A stretch of 64,000 nt of DNA. It comes from DASRHY01 sp046765875 (GTDB lineage Bacteria > Actinomycetota > Actinomycetes > Propionibacteriales > Kribbellaceae). Position 1 is the first letter of the stretch, and every line of letters begins with the position of its first letter. A program made the position numbers and the translations under genes. This document shows, one piece after another, positions 60,286-64,000 of this stretch. Below the pieces are notes generated by a model. It had not been told where the DNA came from. It made no database searches and saw nothing but the letters and a program-made list of their open reading frames with translations. The stretch is from positions 1 to 64,000 of the forward strand of contig JBKPSJ010000099.1 in the NCBI GenBank assembly GCA_046765875.1. The letters are read 5' to 3'.

Positions 60286-61512
60286 ATGGGACGCGCCGGC
60301 GAGTTGCTCGCCGTGCTCCGCCGGACCGAGCGGCGAAGTGCGCCGTCCGGCTGGGCGCTCGCGCTGGACACTGCCCTCGCGGTCGGGACGGCGGCCGCCG
60401 CGGTCGTCGAGGTGGCGCAGCGCGGGACGGAGGACCGCGTCTTCAAACCCGGCGTCGGGATCGTCATCCACACGGCCTCGGTCCACCCGGCCCCGGCGAC
60501 GCTGGTCGCGGCGGCCCTCACCGCACTCCCGCTGGCGGTACGGCGGCTGTACCCGATCACCGTCTGGCTGGTGATCGTCGCGGCCATCTTCGCCATGCAC
60601 GACAACGTGCCACCGGTCGCCTTCGCCACCGCGGTGTTCGCCGCCTACAGCGCCGTCGTGCACAGCCGGTACCGCAACCTGGCCATAGCCGCGGTGGCGG
60701 TCATGACGCTGGCCGCAACCGCGACGTTCGCCGACACGCTGCCGCGATTCCCCGCCCGGTTCACCGCGCTGTTCGCGATCGTGCCGGCAGCGGCCGCCGG
60801 ACTCGGCCTCCGGGACCTGCGACGACGGCTCCACGACTCCGCGGCCCAACTGCGCCGTGCGACGGCGGAGCACGAGGCCGCGACCCGGCGCGCCCTGGAT
60901 GCTGAGCGGGCCCGCATCGCCGGCGAGTTGCACGACGTGGTGACCCACAACGTGAGCGTCATGGTCGTACAGGCCGGCGCGGCGCGCAGCGTGCTGGCCA
61001 GCTCGCCGGCCGAAGCCGAACAGGCCCTGCTCGCCGTGGAGGCCAGCGGCCGGTCCGCGATGGCCGACCTGCGAAACCTGCTCGGCCTGCTCAGCCCTTC
61101 GGGTGACGACATCGCCTTACACCCGCAGCCTGGCCTGGGCGAGCTGGACACGCTCATCGCCCGGGTGTCCGCGGCCGGACTGCCCGTGCAACTGCGCGTC
61201 AGTGGGACGCCGCAGCCGCTACCGCCCGGCGCCGACCTCGCCGCCTACCGTGTCATTCAGGAAGCCCTGACCAACGTGCTGCGGCACGCTGGCCAGGCGG
61301 CGACGACGGTCAGCGTCGAATGGGGTGACAAGTTGGTCATCGCAGTCAGCGACAACGGCAACGAGTGCGGCACCGGCGATACTGCGCCAGGGCGGGGGCT
61401 GCTCGGGCTGCGGGAACGGCTCTGGCTCTACGGCGGACGGCTGGACGCCGGGCCGAAGCCCGGCGGTGGCTGGCAGGTACGGGCAGTTATGCCGACGGGG
61501 CTTGTCGCATGA
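60286..61512 (+). CDS. sensor histidine kinase (HisKA_3)
   Basis: A 408-residue kinase with about four or five membrane helices in the first 175 residues and almost no extracellular loop, as in intramembrane-sensing kinases. The phosphorylated His is in RARIAGELHDVVTHNVSVMV. The HATPase domain has the N-box ALTNVLRHAGQAATTVSVEW and the G-box GRGLLGLRERLWLYGG. The stop overlaps the regulator start (ATGA). It is divergent from an FtsX-type ABC transporter. In such pairs the kinase often senses the transporter substrate, for example a cell-wall-active antibiotic. Confidence 0.92.
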   Translation: MGRAGELLAVLRRTERRSAPSGWALALDTALAVGTAAAAVVEVAQRGTEDRVFKPGVGIVIHTASVHPAPATLVAAALTALPLAVRRLYPITVWLVIVAAIFAMHDNVPPVAFATAVFAAYSAVVHSRYRNLAIAAVAVMTLAATATFADTLPRFPARFTALFAIVPAAAAGLGLRDLRRRLHDSAAQLRRATAEHEAATRRALDAERARIAGELHDVVTHNVSVMVVQAGAARSVLASSPAEAEQALLAVEASGRSAMADLRNLLGLLSPSGDDIALHPQPGLGELDTLIARVSAAGLPVQLRVSGTPQPLPPGADLAAYRVIQEALTNVLRHAGQAATTVSVEWGDKLVIAVSDNGNECGTGDTAPGRGLLGLRERLWLYGGRLDAGPKPGGGWQVRAVMPTGLVA

Positions 61513-62231
61513 ACGTCATCATCGCCGACGACCAGGCGCTGGTCCGCGGCGGGTTCCGGCTGATCCTCACGTCAGCCGGCATCGACGTCGTCGCAGAAGC
61601 CGCAGACGGCGCGCAGGCAGTCGCGGCCGCGCTCAAACACCTGCCCGACGTCGTCCTCATGGACATCCGCATGCCCCAACTGGACGGCATCGAAGCCACC
61701 CGGCGAATCCTGGCGGCCGGCCCGGCCGTCGCCAACATTCGGATCATCATCCTGACCACATTCGACCTCGACCAATATGTGTACGCGGCGCTGGCCGCCG
61801 GTGCCAGCGGCTTTCTTCTCAAGGACGTCAGCCCCGAGCACCTCGTCGCCGCCGTTCAGCTCGTACGCACCGGTGACGCGCTACTCGCCCCGAAGATCAC
61901 TCGCCGTCTGGTCGAACGCTTCGTGCCGAGCTCCAACCAGACCGTCACGTCGGGGTCGCCGGCGTACGACCTGTCGACCCTGACTCCGCGCGAGCGGGAG
62001 GTGCTCGGCCTGGTCGCGCGCGGCATGAGCAACGCCGAGATCGCCGCTGCGCTGACGCTCAGCGAGGCGACGGTCAAGACGCACGTGGCCCGGATCCTGA
62101 CCAAGCTGGGAGTACGCGACCGGGTCCAGGCCGTTGTGCTCGCGTACGAAACAGGCGTGGTGTCCGCCGACTCGCCTCCGTCCCCCAGACTCGACCGGCC
62201 ACAACGCGTCCCTGGTGAACAGCGTCTGTGA
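61509..62231 (+). CDS. NarL/FixJ-type response regulator
   Basis: A 240-residue regulator. The receiver domain has DDQ at 7-9, the phospho-acceptor Asp52 in VVLMDIRMPQLDG, and Lys in FLLKDVSPEH. The LuxR helix-turn-helix (about 155-220) reads LTPREREVLGLVARGMSNAE, then LSEATVKTHVARILTKLGV. ATG 61509 overlaps the kinase stop by four bases. It likely binds the dyad at 60227-60244 and drives the divergent ABC genes. About 20 residues after the domain are proline-rich and unstructured. Confidence 0.93.
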   Translation: MNVIIADDQALVRGGFRLILTSAGIDVVAEAADGAQAVAAALKHLPDVVLMDIRMPQLDGIEATRRILAAGPAVANIRIIILTTFDLDQYVYAALAAGASGFLLKDVSPEHLVAAVQLVRTGDALLAPKITRRLVERFVPSSNQTVTSGSPAYDLSTLTPREREVLGLVARGMSNAEIAAALTLSEATVKTHVARILTKLGVRDRVQAVVLAYETGVVSADSPPSPRLDRPQRVPGEQRL

Positions 62232-62345
62232 CGCTCGTAGCGCGCATGAGCATGCGTCGATGTCGCTGCTCGCGAACAACCTAGCCTTGCGTCGCTCTCG
62301 GATCCGCAGGCACGCCATGCGAGCCGGACAGGCCCGGCTGAGAGG

Positions 62346-63680
62346 ATGAGACTTCGACAGCTACGCCGACCCGCCGGGTCCACTCGCGGAAGGCCCGAAA
62401 CCGTGAGCCCGCCTACAACCTCGATGTCCCAGGCCCGTTTGCTGCGTCCCTGGCACTTCATACTGGCCTTCGGGATCGTGAGCCTGCTGGCCGACATGGT
62501 CTACGAGGGCGCCCGCAGCATCATCGGACCCTACCTGGCCACGCTCGGTGCGTCGGCCACCGTCGTGGGCATCGTCGCCGGCGCAGGAGAGTTCATCGGG
62601 TACGGACTGCGCGTCGTCTCGGGTTACGCGGTCGGACGCACACAGCACTACTGGACATGGACCATCCTCGGCTACGCCCTGACCGTGTTCAGCGTCCCGC
62701 TGATCGGCGCCACCGGCGCCCTCGCGCCCGCCCTGCTGCTGTATGGCACGGAGCGACTCGGGAAGGCGGTCCGCTCGCCGGCGAAGGACACGCTGCTCTC
62801 ACACGCCTCCGCACAGACCGGGCGCGGCAGCGCGTTCGGAGTACACCAGGCACTCGACCAGACCGGCGCCATGCTCGGACCGCTGCTCCTCGCCGCGGTG
62901 CTGAGCTGGCGCGAAGGTGACTACCGGCTGGCATTCGCCACCCTGGCCGTACCCGGCGTGCTGGTTATGGCGCTGCTGTTCTGGCTGCGGCACCGGGTCC
63001 CCGACCCGCTGGTCTACGAGATCACAACCACCCAAGAGCACACCGAACAGCACACCGAGCACCCCGCCGGCGTGCGTGACGCCGAGATCAACGCCGAGGT
63101 CGACGCAGAGTCCGCGCCCGCCACCCCGGACTCGCACCGGCTGCCCGGACGGTTCTGGCAGTACGCCGGGACGATCGCCGTACTGTCGTGTGGGATCGCC
63201 CCCTTCCCGCTGCTCGCCTACCACGCCCAGACCGCCGGGCTGCTCACCGATGCCCAGGTGCCGATCCTGTTTGCCGTGGCCATGTTCGTCGACGGCGCCA
63301 GCGGCCTGGTCATGGGCCGTGAATACGACCGCCGCGGCCCGTTGACCCTGCTCGCTGTGCCCGTCGCGGCCGCCGGGTCGGCGGTCGCGTTCACCGACAG
63401 CACGCTCTGGGTCTGGATCGGCGTGGCCATCTGGGGCGTCGTGAACGGGGTCCTGGACTCGACTGTGAAGGCCGTCGTGACCGAACTGGTGCCCAGCCGG
63501 ACACGAGCAGTCGCGTTCGGCTGGCTCGCATTCGTGCGCGGCGCCGGGCTGCTCGTGGCCGGTGGCCTGCTCGGCGCCGCCTACGACCAAGGCATCGCCT
63601 ACGTGGTCGCTCTGGTGGTAGCCGCCAACACCGCGGCGCTCATCGGCCTTGCTGTGGTTCTGCGCAAGCTCGTCCGCTGA
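62346..63680 (+). CDS. MFS transporter
   Basis: A 444-residue major-facilitator protein with about twelve helices, starting with LRPWHFILAFGIVSLLADMV. The TGRGSAFGVHQALDQTGAML region between helices 4 and 5 is typical of the YxeN/MFS_1 group annotated as drug or sugar exporters. The central loop (about 225-265) is unusually acidic, with ETTT/EH repeats. The likely true start may be GTG 62403 (VSPPTTSMSQ), as the first 19 residues are basic and not conserved in character. A small CGCATG/CATGCG dyad lies at 62243-62256 upstream. The substrate is unknown. Confidence 0.87.
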   Translation: MRLRQLRRPAGSTRGRPETVSPPTTSMSQARLLRPWHFILAFGIVSLLADMVYEGARSIIGPYLATLGASATVVGIVAGAGEFIGYGLRVVSGYAVGRTQHYWTWTILGYALTVFSVPLIGATGALAPALLLYGTERLGKAVRSPAKDTLLSHASAQTGRGSAFGVHQALDQTGAMLGPLLLAAVLSWREGDYRLAFATLAVPGVLVMALLFWLRHRVPDPLVYEITTTQEHTEQHTEHPAGVRDAEINAEVDAESAPATPDSHRLPGRFWQYAGTIAVLSCGIAPFPLLAYHAQTAGLLTDAQVPILFAVAMFVDGASGLVMGREYDRRGPLTLLAVPVAAAGSAVAFTDSTLWVWIGVAIWGVVNGVLDSTVKAVVTELVPSRTRAVAFGWLAFVRGAGLLVAGGLLGAAYDQGIAYVVALVVAANTAALIGLAVVLRKLVR

Positions 63681-63741
63681 CACACCATTGGTCCTCTCGC
63701 CATTCCACCGGTCACCGCGCGGAGCCCGAGCCCCGGAGCGG

Positions 63742-63999
63742 CTAGTTCTTGAGGGCGACGGGCCTGTCGCTGACGGGAGTGATCTCGCACAGCGTGACGC
63801 CAGCGCCCGGCTCGAGGAACGCCTGGAGGTGCGCGATGTCGTCGGTCTCCACAACCAGGTACGTGGTGTGCTGCGGGAAGGCCAGCCAGAAGCCGTGGAC
63901 CGTAACGTCGGGGTAGTCGCCGTCGAACAGCGAGCGTGAGCCACCCGCGCCGAACGGGCAGTCCGCCGGTGCATGCGATTGCTTGATATGGAACAGCAT
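63742..63999 (-). CDS. DUF3303-like small protein
   Basis: An 85-residue protein, apparently complete, near the right edge of the window. It begins MLFHIKQSHAPADCPFGAGG. It has the HGFWLAFPQHTTYLVVETDD strand pair and ends with FLEPGAGVTLCEITPVSD, matching the dimeric ferredoxin-like fold of DUF3303 proteins. The function is unknown. Any upstream promoter lies outside the window. Confidence 0.7.
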   Translation of the reverse strand: MLFHIKQSHAPADCPFGAGGSRSLFDGDYPDVTVHGFWLAFPQHTTYLVVETDDIAHLQAFLEPGAGVTLCEITPVSDRPVALKN

Positions 64000-64000
64000 G

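Noticed and set aside
1..64000. tRNA, rRNA, CRISPR arrays, prophage or plasmid origin
   Set aside because: I saw no tRNA-like T-arm signals, no regularly spaced repeats, and no phage structural or replication genes while reading the window. A dedicated RNA search was not possible.

Overview
The window reads as chromosomal DNA of a high-GC actinobacterium, most likely Propionibacteriales (Kribbella or Nocardioidaceae-like). This is inferred from the very high GC content, frequent GTG/TTG starts and tight ATGA overlaps. The gene families agree: mycothiol-type DinB/maleylpyruvate isomerase proteins, an F420-type LLM oxidoreductase, ANTAR, DUF1707, DUF3099, SARP and LmeA-like (DUF2993) proteins, and several ECF sigma factors. 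I saw no rRNA, tRNA, CRISPR array, prophage or replication origin. The only mobile DNA recognised is a broken IS110-type transposase end.

Layout. 1-2.5 kb: a SigB/SigF-type stress sigma factor with a possible autoregulatory promoter, a VOC protein and a Ku DNA-end-binding protein with a lysine-rich tail. 2.6-7.5 kb: a membrane protein, then a NarL-type two-component system with an MMPL exporter. 7.7-14 kb: an alpha/beta hydrolase, an ECF42 sigma/DGPF pair, a small membrane protein, an enoyl-CoA hydratase, DUF3099, and a divergent cupredoxin lipoprotein/ECF sigma/anti-sigma unit. 14-18.6 kb: DUF1707, GAF-ANTAR, MDMPI, ArsR+AHSA1, pentapeptide-DinB and MBL-fold genes. 18.7-19.6 kb: two gene remnants. 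19.7-29 kb: a secreted GH31 enzyme, an LmeA-like protein, a TetR/SDR pair with paired operators, an ECF41 sigma factor divergent from SnoaL/YceI genes, and a YcaQ-type glycosylase. 29.2-30.5 kb: a frameshifted VOC gene and an IS110/LuxR chimera. 30.6-35.5 kb: SRPBCC, a secreted protein, a CaCA antiporter, a BaeRF protein and an epoxide-hydrolase-like enzyme. 35.7-36.4 kb: a second remnant pair. 36.5-40 kb: YrhK, glutamate decarboxylase and ClC, a plausible acid-resistance cassette. 40-46 kb: six co-directional enzyme genes (alpha-hydroxy-acid oxidase, acetamidase/formamidase, two SDRs, esterase, LLM oxidoreductase). 46-46.9 kb: a third remnant pair. 47-56 kb: SGNH hydrolase, a 43-aa glycine-tailed membrane protein, a truncated SARP regulator, SRPBCC, membrane and metallopeptidase genes, and a 1199-aa secreted nuclease. 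56-64 kb: a methyltransferase, an FtsX-type ABC transporter divergent from its two-component system, an MFS transporter and a DUF3303-like protein.

Most notable observations. (1) The cupredoxin lipoprotein and the ECF operon share one palindromic -35 element, with a 16-bp spacer and a CGTAYC -10 box in both directions. (2) The ECF41 gene and the SnoaL/YceI operon are read from back-to-back CCTCACA-N16-CGTC promoters, close to the published ECF41 consensus. (3) Three separate places show the same scar: two genes head to head, both missing their 5' ends and the space between them. (4) Three broken reading frames are each restored by removing one G/C base, which means either decay or homopolymer sequence errors.
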